Counted from the stretch's first letter, positions 21,303-32,707 are shown. The stretch is 64,000 nucleotides of DNA from Trichomonas vaginalis G3 (GCF_026262505.1 NC_067203.1:18581411-18645410), one strand, 5' to 3'. Notes: generated from the letters alone by a model not told the origin. Numbers and translations are program-made.

Positions 21303-22823
21303 ATGGATAACGTAGATTTAAAAATTTTAATTGATGATTTAGTACTTAATCAAAATTTTCTTAGTTATTACGATTTAAAATCATATCTCCAAAAATATGA
21401 TAACACTATAACGGGTGATGATATGGAATATTATTATCCATATTATAAAAATGAAATTTTGAAATATCATGATAGAATAATTTCTGAAATTAAAGACAAA
21501 ATTAAAAATAATGAATATACAAAGGGAAAAACTAAATCACAACTTAAACAGTTGAAAGATTTCAAAAATAAAGTATTAACAGAAGAAGATATTGATGAAT
21601 TATATAAATTATATAATCATGAGCCGCAAAAAACAAAGGAACAAAAACAAAAGGTGCAAAACACCCAGGTTCTTCAGACCATAAATGAAGCACAAGCTTT
21701 AATTTATGATTCATTAGTTAAACCATATTCAGCCCGACTTTTAAATGAAGATCAACTTTTGGAATTCATCCTTCAACATAAACTCGAAGCGGGAAAGTAT
21801 ATCAAACCTTTATATACAGCATATTTAAAACAAATGAATAGAATACATCCAGAATTAATGAAAGGAGGAATGAATTCCAAAATCAAAGCAGATAAAATTA
21901 AACCACTTGCAACACCAAAACCTCCAACGACAGTACCGCCTCCTCCTTCAGTTAATCCTTCATCATTCACTTTATTATATCCATTTCAAACATTAAAGAA
22001 GCAAAAAGATTTTAAAAAGGATTTCAAGATATTAAATAAACCAACTGACCCAAAAATTCAACCGTTAAAGGAAAAATTTAGTCGCCCTTCATTTGCACCA
22101 TATCCATATTCATACGAAATCGATCATCTGGAATATTCAAAAGGAAACGTTACTTATTTATTTGCCATTAACATTAACACTAGATATTTATATTGCATTC
22201 CGGTGAAAGGGAAAACAGAACAGGAAACAAGAAGAGCTATTCAATACTTACTAGATCATGAAAGAGTAGATAATATCAGGGGTGATGGTGATAAAGGATT
22301 TCAGGCAACTATGGCTCATTATTTCCCACAAATTAATTTTTTCTTTTCATCCTCTCCATATACGTTTCATAATAAAATAGTTGATGCGGTAATGAGAACT
22401 CTTAGAGATGCGTTAGGGGTTAACGGTCAGATATACTGGGATGGAAATCATGACTCCATCATACAGCAGTTAGTATATTATTACAATAATACATGGCATA
22501 GAACTATAAACATGAAACCAGTGGAAATGAAAAATGATATTTCAAAAGAATGGGAATATATTAGAAAGCAAATGGAAAAGTTAAATGATGTTAAACGTGA
22601 ACAAATTAATTCGGGGCTCATGAATTTTAAACAAGGAAATAAAGTTTTAATTCATCTCGATTATGGAAAAACTGATAAATCAATGACAAAAAGAAGACGA
22701 AGATTTGACACAATAGCTGAATTTGTTAGATATATTAACGGCAATGCATTAGTTGAAGTTGACAATAAATTAATAGAAATTCCGATTTATTTTATTACTC
22801 CATTATATTTAAATAATATTTAA
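21303..22823 (+). CDS. E1 retrovirus-type integrase
   Basis: The product has 506 residues in an intact frame. It is a long helical N-terminal half, a proline-rich linker (residues 203-217), then a DDE/RNase H-fold core. Candidate catalytic acids are D274 (YEIDHLEY), D328/D330 (RGDGDKGF) and D361 (NKIVDAVMRTLRDALG). The C-terminal region (FKQGNKVLIHLDYG) recalls the SH3-like tail of integrases. In Mavericks this enzyme inserts the linear DNA into the chromosome. It follows pPolB on the same strand with an AT-rich leader ending TTATTTTTATATAAATG. The integrase of E2 is clearly related in the core but has a much shorter N-terminus. Confidence 0.85.
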   Translation: MDNVDLKILIDDLVLNQNFLSYYDLKSYLQKYDNTITGDDMEYYYPYYKNEILKYHDRIISEIKDKIKNNEYTKGKTKSQLKQLKDFKNKVLTEEDIDELYKLYNHEPQKTKEQKQKVQNTQVLQTINEAQALIYDSLVKPYSARLLNEDQLLEFILQHKLEAGKYIKPLYTAYLKQMNRIHPELMKGGMNSKIKADKIKPLATPKPPTTVPPPPSVNPSSFTLLYPFQTLKKQKDFKKDFKILNKPTDPKIQPLKEKFSRPSFAPYPYSYEIDHLEYSKGNVTYLFAININTRYLYCIPVKGKTEQETRRAIQYLLDHERVDNIRGDGDKGFQATMAHYFPQINFFFSSSPYTFHNKIVDAVMRTLRDALGVNGQIYWDGNHDSIIQQLVYYYNNTWHRTINMKPVEMKNDISKEWEYIRKQMEKLNDVKREQINSGLMNFKQGNKVLIHLDYGKTDKSMTKRRRRFDTIAEFVRYINGNALVEVDNKLIEIPIYFITPLYLNNI

Positions 22824-22843
22824 TTTTTTTTATTTCGTAAGAA

Positions 22844-23107
22844 ATGAGTGACAACAAAGCAGTCAAGAGTCCAGACGATGAATATAAAAAGAAACTAAAC
22901 AGAATTAAATCAAAAATATGCTATTACAAAAAGAAGCCACAATGCGGTGGGGTTGAAAACGATAAAGAAATAATCGAAAAATTAGAAACTTACCGTTCAA
23001 TCATTAAACTGAGTGAAGCAAAAATAAAAGAATTTAATAGAATAAATAAATTGATTGGAAGAGATGAATTTAATAAAGATGAATTTTTAAACTCAATCCA
23101 AATTTAA
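22844..23107 (+). CDS. E1 small protein, unrecognised
   Basis: The product has 87 residues, is lysine-rich and mostly helical (NRIKSKICYYKKKPQCGG, then a helical C-terminal half). It lies 20 bases after the integrase, in the same direction. Its end overlaps by a few bases the end of the convergent 54-codon gene at 23104, a tight packing typical of these elements. Confidence 0.5.
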   Translation: MSDNKAVKSPDDEYKKKLNRIKSKICYYKKKPQCGGVENDKEIIEKLETYRSIIKLSEAKIKEFNRINKLIGRDEFNKDEFLNSIQI

Positions 23108-23268
23108 TTTTTATTTTTCTTTGACAACATCTCTCTTTCCATCATTATTGCATAACCACATTTTCTCAGTTTTAGTGGTTTGTTATTTTTAGCAAGTTCT
23201 CGCATCATTTTTATCATTTCCTCCCTTGTTATGATTCGTGGTAAATTTTGAGCTTGTGGGGTATTCAT
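23104..23268 (-). CDS. E1 54-residue basic protein, unrecognised
   Basis: The frame begins MNTPQAQNLPRIITREEM and ends with a lysine/asparagine-rich tail. It is preceded on its own strand by an A/T-rich leader ending just where element E2 is inserted. It is short, but placed exactly between the convergent gene at 22844 and the E2 end, with codon use like other E1 genes. Confidence 0.4.
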   Translation of the reverse strand: MNTPQAQNLPRIITREEMIKMMRELAKNNKPLKLRKCGYAIMMEREMLSKKNKN

Positions 23269-23456
23269 TTATGATAAAAATAAAAAAGTTAGTATACATA
23301 TCAAGGGTACGGCGGCACTGCGCGCCTCCTTACCCATTATATGTGAATTTGACACTTTACAAAACAGTTAACGTATATTTTACAACACTAACGACTTCAC
23401 TAACGAATTCACTAATGTTTTCACAAACGACTTCACTACTGTAAAAATAAACGTTC

Positions 23457-23777
23457 TCACTTACAAAAGTATTGCAGCGCTTCCCATTGCTGTGCTTCAC
23501 ATAACAGCTCATAATCTTCTGACTCACTTTCTTCTTCATATAGGTCAAAATCACTGTCATAGTTTATACCTGTAAGTTTTGACAAAGCTAATGAAACACG
23601 TTTACCGTTTGTATCGTATGCTTGTATAAACTTTCCATTATGCTTGTAGTCATAAACGCTCAAACTAACTTTACCCTTTCTCCCTCGTATCTGATAGAAT
23701 GTATTTTCACGAGGAACGAAGAACAAATTCTTGAACTCATGACCGTTGTAGTTTGTTATCTCAATAGTTTTCGTCAT
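23457..23777 (-). CDS. E2 terminal-repeat protein (left copy)
   Basis: The product has 106 residues and is encoded entirely inside the terminal repeat, so the element carries two identical copies, both transcribed toward the outside. The N-terminal part looks like a small beta-rich domain (NYNGHEFKNLFFVPRENTFY). The C-terminus is strongly acidic (YDSDFDLYEEESESEDYE). I do not recognise the family. The leader TTTTTATATAAATG resembles that of the E1 integrase. Its location suggests a job at element ends or very early expression, which is inference only. Confidence 0.7.
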   Translation of the reverse strand: MTKTIEITNYNGHEFKNLFFVPRENTFYQIRGRKGKVSLSVYDYKHNGKFIQAYDTNGKRVSLALSKLTGINYDSDFDLYEEESESEDYELLCEAQQWEALQYFCK

Positions 23778-23862
23778 TTATATAAAAATAAATTAAAAAT
23801 AAAATAAAAAATAAACTTAAAAATTAATGATATCACCACTCACACGTATGAAAACATAGCGC

Positions 23863-23922
23863 AAAAATAAATTTAGGTGAAGCGGTGAGATCTCACCTCT
23901 TTTTTCACCTGTTTTTTCACCC
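23863..23922 (+). repeat. GATC palindrome copy P1
   Basis: Core GGTGAGATCTCACC, then two further TTTTTTCACC half-sites. This copy lies inside the left E2 terminal repeat and is mirrored by P5. Confidence 0.85.
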
Positions 23923-23930
23923 TATTGAAT

Positions 23931-24442
23931 TCATTGCTTTATAACTCTCTTCCTTGGTTTCTTTTTAGTTGCTTTCTTCACGTCTGTCTCCAACTTGACT
24001 GTCTTTCTTCTTCGGCCGTAATGATACCAGTTACTTCCACCAGTCAATGGGTAAATGGTCTTTCGTAAGGGTTTCCATACATTCCATAGGGACCATACGG
24101 AAGAACTACTGGAGGAAGAGTTCCATCGACTCTATTTAAATGCATTGTTTCACCTTTCATCTGGTCATTAAAGTCTTTTGCGTGTTTTGCAAACTCATCG
24201 TCCTTTCCTAAAGCATTTTCTGACTCAGTCGCAACCAAATTGGATGCTTTATTTATGAGCCCTATTTTATTTAATCTTAACTTCTTTGCAACCCAGCCTC
24301 CAATCTTCCCTTTATTTGCATCTAATGTCTTCGAAACCCTTCCTCCACTCATTTTATTTACTGCGTCATAAGCTCCAAGTGCTTTTGCTCCAAATGCTAA
24401 TGCTTTTGTTCCCATTGCGCCTAAAGCTGCCCAAGCTACCAT
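23931..24442 (-). pseudogene. E2 small glycine-rich/basic virion-type protein, broken
   Basis: The N-terminus is hydrophobic and Ala/Gly-rich (MVAWAALGAMGTKALAFGAK) and could be membrane-active. A middle segment ends in a Pro/Tyr/Gly run (VVLPYGPYGMYGNPYERP). The C-terminus is very basic (KKATKKKPRKRVIKQ) and could bind DNA. That mixture recalls the minor core and membrane-lytic proteins of adenovirus-like particles, but no homology is claimed. It carries about one break. The last codons run into the terminal repeat. Confidence 0.5.
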
Positions 24443-24667
24443 TTACACCATATTAAAATCATCTCTCTTCAATATTATCTCATAAAAGTTCTCGTTACTG
24501 GAGAAAGTCAATGAAACATAAGCGTTCTCACAGGCTTCGCCCTCACCGCTTTGCGGTCTATCTAACTTATTTCTTATCTCATCTATACGCTTCAAAATGT
24601 CTGAACAATTGCTAACATCTTCTACAACAGTTATTTCATCATGAATGACCTTCAAGAACAAGCTCAT
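24443..24667 (-). CDS. E2 74-residue protein, unrecognised
   Basis: A small frame starting MSLFLKVIHDEITVVEDV whose stop codon is followed at once by the ATG of the next gene. Its middle (DRPQSGEGEACEN) is encoded by a short GC-rich double hairpin at 24533-24556 that stands out from the AT-rich remainder. Function unknown. Confidence 0.5.
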   Translation of the reverse strand: MSLFLKVIHDEITVVEDVSNCSDILKRIDEIRNKLDRPQSGEGEACENAYVSLTFSSNENFYEIILKRDDFNMV

Positions 24668-24684
24668 TTAATATGCTATTAAAA

Positions 24685-25545
24685 TCATTCAATAATGAGT
24701 CCATCCTTTCCATCTTTAGGTAGCACAACATCTTTCATTGAAGAAGGTTCGACAAGTCTTATGTTAAACTTACTGACAAAGTTTGTTATACTATAATGCT
24801 TGGCGGCGAATACATGTAGTTTGAAAGACATAATATAGATTCTTCAGCAAATTCACTTATACTGGATTTTATAACAATGTTCTCACGAGACCAAATACCA
24901 CCAATTGACAATTTGTAAGCAATCCTGCTGAGCCTTCAACTGTAAACGTCGATGGTAACATTCCACGAAGGTCATCTATTGACATCGTTGAGTCACTGTA
25001 TTTAAATATTTTCTTAAAGCAATCGTCATTATCTAACCATGCAATAGCTTTGAAGTTTTCATTCGAATATACATCTGCTTCATTAAATGTAAACCTGACT
25101 TCTTTGCAGAGATGACTTTAAAATCTATTGAGTTTGTTTCAAAATTATATGCTATGGTAACTTCTGAAGGTAATGGATGTCCTTCCGCAGTCAGTTGTTC
25201 TCTCACTACCGTTTGAAGCTTTGTGTTAAAAACTTTCATGTCATCTCCTGTGTCTAGGTTCACATACACAGCAACAGGAAAACTATCTTGCTTCTTTGTT
25301 TCATCATTATATCTCAAAACATTAAAGTTCTTCAATAATATTGTTCTTCCTGCTGGAATACTTCGAACCTGTCTGATTTCAATAGCTTTCTCACCTCCTA
25401 CATACTCTACCCAGTGCCTTGGATATTCATAAGTATACTGACTTTCTTGAATTTTGGTTGGTTTCATCATAACGTGTTCATAGTATATCTTTATACTCTT
25501 GTCAGTTAGACTCGGTGCTATGTTCTGAATATTTCTGACTTGCAT
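24685..25545 (-). pseudogene. E2 penton-like minor capsid protein, broken
   Basis: The span matches a product of about 286 residues, the same size as the whole minor capsid-type protein at 40495-41352. The pattern YPRHWVEYV...EKAIEIRQVRSIPAG corresponds to FPTDWIVNI...EKYIGITSMYITRAF there. I therefore read both as single-jelly-roll minor capsid (penton-type) proteins, a class Mavericks carry next to the packaging ATPase. It carries a few breaks. The start at 25545 lies 16 bases from the divergent ATPase start, sharing a TTTTATCTCCATTAAAA-type leader. Confidence 0.55.
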
Positions 25546-25561
25546 TTTTAATGGAGATAAA

Positions 25562-26447
25562 ATGAAGCATTTAATACATGACGTAGATGAAGACATGAAT
25601 GAAACTACAGACAAACTTAACTCTTCTCTCATTCTTCCTTTCAGTAAGGACTATGAGTTCTGTTCAAATGGTGTTTATTTCTATTGTGGAAAGATGGGTT
25701 CAGGTAAGACATTTAATTTAATTCGTCATATACTCATAACAGAGCGTTTAGGAAACGACTCTTACTATGACCAAATCATTATATCAGCAACTTCAGACTC
25801 TATGGATTCAACAGCGAAAACATTTATGTCAAAAGTTCAAGCCTCTGTCGTTAAAGTTCCAGACAGTGAACTCATTGAATTTCTTCAACGTTACATTCGA
25901 CGTAAGAGGAAATATTATGCCATCGTTGAATTTATACAGTCAGGAATGCAAAAGACTTCTGAGGAGATGGAAAGAATTATTGACAAACACCACTTACGTC
26001 AGTACTCAGGAGTTTACGATATGAAACGACTGACAAACTACATTCTATCAAAACTTTCAAAATACCCCTTCAAAAAATATCCTTCAAACACTCTGCTCGT
26101 TTGCGACGACTTCGCCGGAAAAGGTTTAGTGTCAAAACCAGACTCACCATTAGCTAATATCATTACTAAAGTCAGACATTACCATTTAACTGTAGCAATA
26201 CTTATGCAAACATGGAGGTTTTTAGCTTTAAACATAAAACGTCTCATAACTGACTTCGTTATCTTTCAAGGTTTCTCACTATGATATTGAACTCATTTGG
26301 AAACAGTCAGGTATAACATTACCTTTTGAAGAAATTTGGGAAGCATATAAGTCTCTCATCTCTCCTCGTTCATACCTTGAGATTCATATCATGACTAATA
26401 CCATTAAAGTCAAAAATATTCCATGGGAACGACCAACATTGTTTTAA
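25562..26447 (+). pseudogene. E2 genome-packaging ATPase (FtsK/A32 type), broken
   Basis: A P-loop ATPase of the FtsK-HerA superfamily that would pump DNA into capsids. Walker A is FYCGKMGSGKTFN (about residues 39-51) and Walker B is TLLVCDDFAG (about 180-189). A later arginine/glutamine-rich stretch (KVRHYHLTVAILMQTWR) fits the sensor region of this family. Expected total length is about 290 residues, normal for Mavericks. It carries about one break. It is divergent from the penton-like gene, and its end overlaps the end of the convergent gene at 26444. Confidence 0.85.
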
Positions 26448-26843
26448 AGTTTAACCTTCAATTGACTGATGGTAAACAAATTCCATGCATCTCTGTCGCC
26501 ATTTCTGTTAATATTTTTGCTGTCATTCATATCATCCACTTCTCCATCCGTTAGCTTTTGAGGATATGTTAGAATAGCTGTTCTTAAATGAAGGCTTCTC
26601 TCCCTTGAGAGCATAAACTCTATAACTTTCTGCATACTTTATGTTTGAACCTCCTGAGCCATCATTGACATAAATTTTTATAGGCTTCCACCCTTTGTTC
26701 ATGTTCCTGCTTCTTCCCTTAGCTCTTTTGTTCAGTAGTTCTACATCTTTATACACAGCTCCTGTCTCAGTGAATTCAACAATATTTTCATTCGTTAGCT
26801 TTACATTCAAACCCTTGTCGAGTATATTGTTCATTTCATACAT
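26444..26843 (-). pseudogene. E2 unrecognised protein, broken
   Basis: A minus-strand gene starting at the ATG at 26843 or 26834 (MNNILDKGLNVKL), with a short beta-rich first half and a polar, Asn/Ser-rich second half. About one break. It is divergent from the CCG-family gene, with about 25 bases between the starts. No domain is recognised; by position it is probably a virion or late protein. Confidence 0.4.
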
Positions 26844-26849
26844 ATAAAA

Positions 26850-26868
26850 GGTTTTTATTCTATATGAA
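26850..26868 (+). promoter_or_regulatory. class II (virion-type) leader motif
   Basis: TTTTTATTCTATATGAA directly abuts the ATG of the E2 CCG-family gene. It is the same motif found before the CCG genes of E1 and E3. Confidence 0.5.
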
Positions 26869-27482
26869 ATGAGAAGCAAATCCATCTTAGCTGGTGCCGT
26901 TAATGTTCCAATTGAACCAACATCAAATGTTGACTCACGAACGACAAACAATATTGTCATAAAGAACTATAGTTCAGAGTGTTTGAAAGAACCAGAACCA
27001 GAGCTGAAATCCGTGAATTTAAACACAGCTTCAAACGCTAACGCTACATCAGATGTTAAGTTAGAGTATCCACCACTGGACCAAATTCTTTCAAGAGAAG
27101 CCAACGACAACCCTTACAAATGTTCAAACAAATCCTTCAGATAACGTAGACCATTACCTTCTTCAGTTATACCAAACAATTTTACTCAAAGACGATAAGA
27201 AGCTTTTGACAAATCTTATAAGTAAGAACCAAATAATTCTAACAAAGGAGGACCTTGAAAATGTTATATCACGAATAACAGGGAAAGCAATGTGTCATTG
27301 ACTATCTCGACCCTGAAATCGAATGCTGTGGTCAAACGCCACCATTCATGAAAATAGGTAACATCCGCATCATTGAAACACCAGGAACTACAGGAGTTGA
27401 GTTTAAGTATAAATATTCGAATGAATATACAAAACTTTCAACAGAATATAAACTTTGCTTGAAATATGTTTTAGTAAATTAA
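26869..27482 (+). pseudogene. E2 CCG-motif family protein, broken
   Basis: Related to the whole genes at 50836 (E1) and 60831 (E3). It has a variable, Ser/Asn/Pro-rich N-terminal half, then a helical middle, then a conserved acidic-hydrophobic-CCG motif (EIECCGQTP) followed by a short beta-rich end. Each Maverick here has exactly one member, next to a penton-like or capsid gene. I know of no named family; a minor virion component is a guess from position. About two breaks. Confidence 0.55.
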
Positions 27483-27748
27483 AGCAATTTGTAATATCTA
27501 TCCAAAACTTCTTCAACAGTATCGAACTCATCTTCATAATGCAAACCTAATCTTATTGACTTGGTGCAGTTTTCACTAACACAATATAGCGCTTTGCGCT
27601 CGGCGCCTTTGACGCCTTTTTCTGTTCTCTTGACTGACATAACTAACTCATTTGTTTCATCAAACAGCAACAACCAAAGTTCATGACCTAATACATAACA
27701 TTCATACTTTATATTTTTAGCTCTGAGTTCTCTTGTAAGCTGTTGCAT
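27479..27748 (-). CDS. E2 89-residue protein, unrecognised
   Basis: The frame runs from MQQLTRELRAKNIKYECYVL to EEVLDRYYKLL. The tail pattern (D/E-S/T-hydrophobic-D/E-EVL) resembles the end of the small E3 protein at 61420-61648, so the two may be diverged relatives. A GC-rich double hairpin at 27588-27616 falls within the coding sequence. Its start abuts the penton-like gene upstream. Confidence 0.5.
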   Translation of the reverse strand: MQQLTRELRAKNIKYECYVLGHELWLLLFDETNELVMSVKRTEKGVKGAERKALYCVSENCTKSIRLGLHYEDEFDTVEEVLDRYYKLL

Positions 27749-28472
27749 TTAATATTTTCTAAAAAGTCAACTTCAACAGTCATTCGCACTGGTGCCTTCA
27801 GTTCTACAGGCTCTCCTTGAAAGTCAACAAGTCTGAATTGCATGTCTTTCAAATTATGAGGACTAATGCGAATCCATTTACCTAAATGAGTTGCTATGAC
27901 AGGAACGTTTGGAATGAACATTGAATTGACTGCATAACAGAAAGATTTATATTCTACTGAACCTTTACTATTAACTCCTGAAATGCCTGTGACATTAGCT
28001 ATTTTTGACTCAATGTATAAACAATTACCATAACATACGTATGGAACAGATTTCATCTCAATCGTTTTGTCAACACTTTTCAAAGGAAATGTCATATGGT
28101 ATGCACCCAAAAGAAGTTGAACTCTATGACTCATTCGTGTTATCTTGAACTCTTTCTTGCTACTGAACTTCAATGTTCCCTCAGAAGAGAGTTCGACATC
28201 TATGTTGTCAATAGTTTCTTCATTTATGAGAGTACCTATGACTCCAGCAATTTTATCTATTCTATACTCTGCTCTGTTAGGAAATGTTATAAAACTTCTT
28301 TTGTCATCTATTTCAAACTCTATGAAATCTGTTTCATCTGTTATGACAAAAGTTGCGATAGTATTGAAGTCAACAACTCTGAAAGCAAGTGCTTCATTCT
28401 GAAGACCTAAGTTTGTTTGAAGCTTTACTGTCCGTATTCGTTTGGGTCTGTACTTTGCAAATAGAACAACAT
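27709..28472 (-). pseudogene. E2 second penton-like protein, broken
   Basis: A beta-rich product of about 250 residues ending near NLKDMQFRLVDFQGEPVEL. That C-terminal signature matches DLSNIKFRITDLFDCDLEF in the whole E1 protein at 49630-50340 and KFRI-type sequence in the E3 gene at 61660. All three sit in the same neighbourhood as the CCG gene and look like a conserved minor structural protein. It carries about two breaks. The start at 28472 is divergent from the fibre gene, 17 bases away. Confidence 0.5.
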
Positions 28473-28489
28473 TTTATTCTCATTAAAAT

Positions 28490-31400
28490 ATGACTATTGC
28501 TGCATATGCGTATGAAACAAATGAAGCAAGAAGAGCACATGAACTAGTAAACGAAAACTCAACTTTAACCATTGAAGGCAATGATTTAGTCATTGACGAT
28601 GGAAAAACTAAAAAAGTCATTGATTTCGATACTTTTAACACTTATGACCCATTCATTACAACAAGCAAGGTTCCTATCATAAATGATGGAACGGTGCAAT
28701 ATATAAATTCTACAGTAGATGCCTCATTAGTGAAAGTATTAAATGTTCTCATTGAATTGTTAAAGAGCTTTCGATTTGACGACAACATTAAATGCCTAAA
28801 GAATTTAGTCATGAATGAGAAACAAATTCTTCGGCGTTGCTGGTAGCAGTAATGATGTACACCTTATGACATTAGAATATTATAACGAACATAAAGATGA
28901 ACTGAAAGGAGAGAAGGGTGACACCGGACCTCAAGGACCACAAGGAATACAAGGAATACAAGGAATACAAGGAATACAAGGACCTCAAGGCGAAAACGGT
29001 TTGGATGGAAAGGATGGAAAGGATGGAAAAACTGCTAAATCATGGATATGGGACCTTATAAATACTGGTTTAACAGCTGCTTCATATGGAGTTCTTCAAT
29101 ACCAAATCGGAAAGATATGGGCAGTACTTGGTGAAGAAGCTTTAAATGACGTTAAAAATGCTTTGAACTTCATTTCAAATGGTTCGGATACTATTAAAAC
29201 TTTATCTGGTTGGATGCAAGAAACAAGGAGTCAAATAGATACTGTAAGACGTATAGCAAACAATGCACGTACGGGATTGGATACTTTACGACAAGCACAA
29301 AATACACTAAAGGAAGCAAATGATATTCTTGGCTCAGTATCAGACATGCATGAAGATTGGCTTAAAGGTATTGACAAATCTTTAAAAAATCACAGTCAGT
29401 CTATTGCTGACTACAAGAAAAGTATAGATTTTTTACATAGTGCTATGGACGTACATGATGGAAGCATAAGGAACTTACTTAATGCTAACAATAACTTACC
29501 AGGAACTATTAAAGCATTTATAAAGTCCTTTGTAAAACCCGGTGCTCTAACATTTAGGTCTTTGAGAGCAAGAGCATTGAAGTCAAGAGATGCAGAAACT
29601 CCAACAGAACCTACAGAAGGAACTGAAACAACAGAAACTCCAGAAGAACCACCAAAACCAACAGCTAATGAAATATTGTTCGAATATTTTCCAAGGTACT
29701 CTGTTCTCATTGCATACATTCAAGAAATACTTAAGAAAGCAGACTTGACTTTAGGAGATGATGAAAGTTCTGTATATCTTTCGTTCCAGTTTCAAATAGC
29801 AGAACTTTTGAGACAGATATGCTTAATGTATGACAACATCTCTGATTTCACAAGATATGATGACGACCATGACCCCGAACACGGTGAAGAAGAAGTTTTA
29901 CAAACATCCATTAAGACAGGAAAGGTTTTAACACAAAGTCTCATTATTGACACCAAAGATGGGCGAAGTGGACGTTCTTCAAGAGCTGAAGAAAAATACT
30001 TCTTCGGGAGGTGGTGGTAGGCATGAACTTGAAATAAATGAGATAGAAGAGAAATTAGCCGAAAAAGCAGATAAAGAACATAAACACAATATCTCCGATA
30101 TAAATGAACTTCAAGCTACATTAAATAGTAAAGCGGACAAAAATGAACTTGACGCAATGAACAAAGTTTTGAAATCTCATAAACACAATATCTCCGATAT
30201 AAATGAACTTCAAGCTACATTAAATAGTAAAGCGGACAAGAACCATGTTCATTATATAACTTCAGACGAACAGATTATAACGGACTACCATGGATATTTA
30301 ACACGAAGTGATGAAGCGAAGACAAAAAATGTTAATGAAAGAAGATATAAATACATTCGTGCTAAAGGTTATGACATAAGCTGTACTGTACAGTATGATG
30401 TAGCTAAAGCACCAGAAGCATTTGGTTATACCGGTGAAATTTATGCCTCTACTTTCAATGTTAACGGTGTATTAGTTGAACCAAGATTTACTTTGAGAGT
30501 TAAGGCAAAAATAACGTTTGAAGATGCTATTAAAAGTAAAGCTGACAAAGTTGAACTCGAAGCAACGAACAAAGTTTTGAAATCTCATAAACACAACATC
30601 TCCGATATAAATGAACTTCAAGCTACATTAGACAGTAAAGCTGACAAGAACCATACACATAAATCCTTCACTACTGTTAGAGCAGACGACATAATATTGA
30701 ACTTTGACCTTGGTTCAAGTGCACCATTAGAAAATCCAAGTACAAGCGTAAAAGATACTCTTAACAGTTTAGATAAGAGTTGCAGGAACATTGAAAGTCA
30801 TGCCAGAAACTTTGAAGCACATGAACTACCAACAATGTTAGATAAGAAAGCAGATAAAACTTATGTGGATGCAGAACTAACAAAGAAATTTTCGAAACCA
30901 GATACAATGACATTTACAACAGAAATTATAAATGGTGAACCAGCAACTCCATTTGAATTTGTTAGAGGTCTTCAACCAGATACTTTTGAATTTTTCTTGG
31001 ATAATTCTATTGAACTAACATTACATTATAAAAGTGGAACAAATGCAACATTTCATCCGGGAGATACATTCCAAATGGTATTTAATGACATAAGTTCTTT
31101 AGAATATGTTTATAGAGTTATGAGCATATATGATTTAATATATCCTATAGGAGCTGTTTATACGTCTATGAATCCAATAAATCCAAACACTTTATTTGGT
31201 GGTAGATGGTATGAAATAGTTGACAGTTTTCCATTCTACACTAATACGCAGTCAATGAAGATGGGAGGTTCAAAGAAAATAGGTATTGAAAACCTTCCTT
31301 CACATATGCATAGGTTCAGTGGAAGAACATCTGTGGAAGGAAACCATTCACATTCAATAACAAAAAGAGGTTATACAAATCTTGCAGCGGGTTCGGATAG

Positions 31401-31579
31401 ACAGGGAATGCATAGATATGATATTTCAACTGACCCCAGTAGATTCAAGCACAGGTATTTTCTGTGGAACTGCAGGAAATCATACACATGTTGTAGCTGG
31501 TATTACAGACCCAGCAGGTAATGGAAAAGATTATATGCCTCCTTATATAACAATGCACGCTTGGATACGAGTTGGTTAA
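28490..31579 (+). pseudogene. E2 long fibre protein with collagen-like and tail-collar parts, broken
   Basis: A fibre of roughly 1000 residues. In order it has a short N-terminal head and a collagen-like Gly-X-Y run (GPQGPQGIQGIQ, four GIQ units at about 28948-28980). Long helical/coiled-coil segments follow, then three copies of an HKHNISDINELQAT module. The tip looks like a phage tail-collar domain (YPIGAVYTSMNPINP, then HSHSITKRGYTNLAAG). Such fibres recognise receptors in phages and adenoviruses, so a virion spike of this Maverick is inferred. It carries about three breaks. It is followed directly by the integrase, and its tip is almost identical to that of the E1 fibre. Confidence 0.75.
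30073..30650 (+). repeat. triplicated fibre-shaft module
   Basis: Three nearly identical copies, each about 60 bases (starting near 30079, 30178 and 30586), encode HKHNISDINELQATL with a following SKADK. They show recent expansion of the fibre shaft by duplication. Confidence 0.8.
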
Positions 31580-31597
31580 ACTCTTAACTTTACATAA

Positions 31598-32682
31598 ATG
31601 AGCTTGAAAGAAGTATTCGAACAACATCCATGGAGGTCATTTAAGAAGTTCAATGAAGCTGCAAAGAGTCGGGGATTTACTAACAGAGCTGAAGTGAAAA
31701 GGTTCTTTGACAAAAATGTTGTACATCAAACAAAAATAAACCCTTACGACTACTTTTTACCAATTTACTCCAACACTCCTGACGCATACCAATTTGACAC
31801 TCTCATTCAAAGCAGAAAAGGAGGACATAAACCATTCCTCATCTTCATAAATGTTAACACTCGTAAAGCATATGCATATCCAATGAAAAATAAAGGAACT
31901 CGTGAAGTGTTAAGAGTTTTACAAAAGTTTGTAGCAGAACATAACCCAAGTACTTTAACATCAGACCAAGACAGTGCATACCTCAGCAATGAAATCACAG
32001 AATTTCTCATTAAGCATAACATAACTCACTACACTACTGAAGACCATAACCATAACATACTCGGCATCATAAACCGCTTCATAAGGACTCTCAGAGATTT
32101 AAACCAAGAGCGAGACTTTACCGAAGAAACAATGAAACATTTTCTCGAAGTATATAATTCCTCAACACATTCTACAACAGGACATACACCAAATTCAATG
32201 ACACAACAACAAGAAGAAAAGTATATACAAAAGAAACGAAGCCAAACACAAAATATCAGAAATTCAACACAATTTACCCTCATTCCTGGAACAAAAGTTC
32301 GTGTAGTTTTGACGACAAACCGTTGACAAAGAAACGTTTAAGGTTAAGTCGAAATTATTATATCGTAGACTCTACGCAAGGTAATGGATATCTTATAAAA
32401 GCTGCCGACGACTCTATTGCGTTTTATCCTCGACATAAATTAGTCGAAAGTAGTAATGGCAAACTTGCTGAAACCATTGACGAAGCAAAGCGAGGAGTGG
32501 TTATTAAAATACTTGGCTATAACACAAACGATGACACTTATAAAGTAAGATATGAAGGAGGCGTTGAAGATGTTATACCATCTAAGAACTTGAGAGAGTC
32601 GAAGCCAACACATCTGGGACCATTAGAGCGGGAGTACTGGAAAGACAAAAATATGCCAGAAAGAATAAGAAAATTCTTCTAA
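31598..32682 (+). pseudogene. E2 integrase with chromodomain-like tail, broken
   Basis: The RNase H-fold integrase core is seen as AYQFDTLIQ, LTSDQDSAYLS and INRFIRTLRDL, with the NVNTRKAYAYPM strand between the first two. It matches the E1 integrase core (NINTRYLYCIPV; VMRTLRDALG). The C-terminal third contains a small beta-barrel region (KILGYNTNDDTYKVRYEG) of the chromo/SH3 type often found at the end of Maverick integrases. About one break. It is transcribed with the fibre gene in front and precedes two tandem palindromes. Confidence 0.85.
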
Positions 32683-32707
32683 ACTTTTTCATTAGATGTA
32701 AATCAGA

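Larger units (their letters stand above)
23287..23956 (+). repeat. E2 left terminal inverted repeat
   Basis: It matches the reverse complement of 44453-45123 almost throughout. It contains one copy of a complete 106-codon gene reading outward, one palindrome of the GATC family and a GC-rich patch near the very end (about 23307-23334). Confidence 0.92.

Noticed and set aside
23238-23444. 68-codon plus-strand frame across the E1/E2 junction
   Set aside because: It crosses the element boundary and lies opposite the terminal-repeat gene region; chance frame.
29411-29719. 102-codon minus-strand Ser/Val/Gly-rich frame
   Set aside because: Complement of the Glu/Thr-rich fibre coding sequence.
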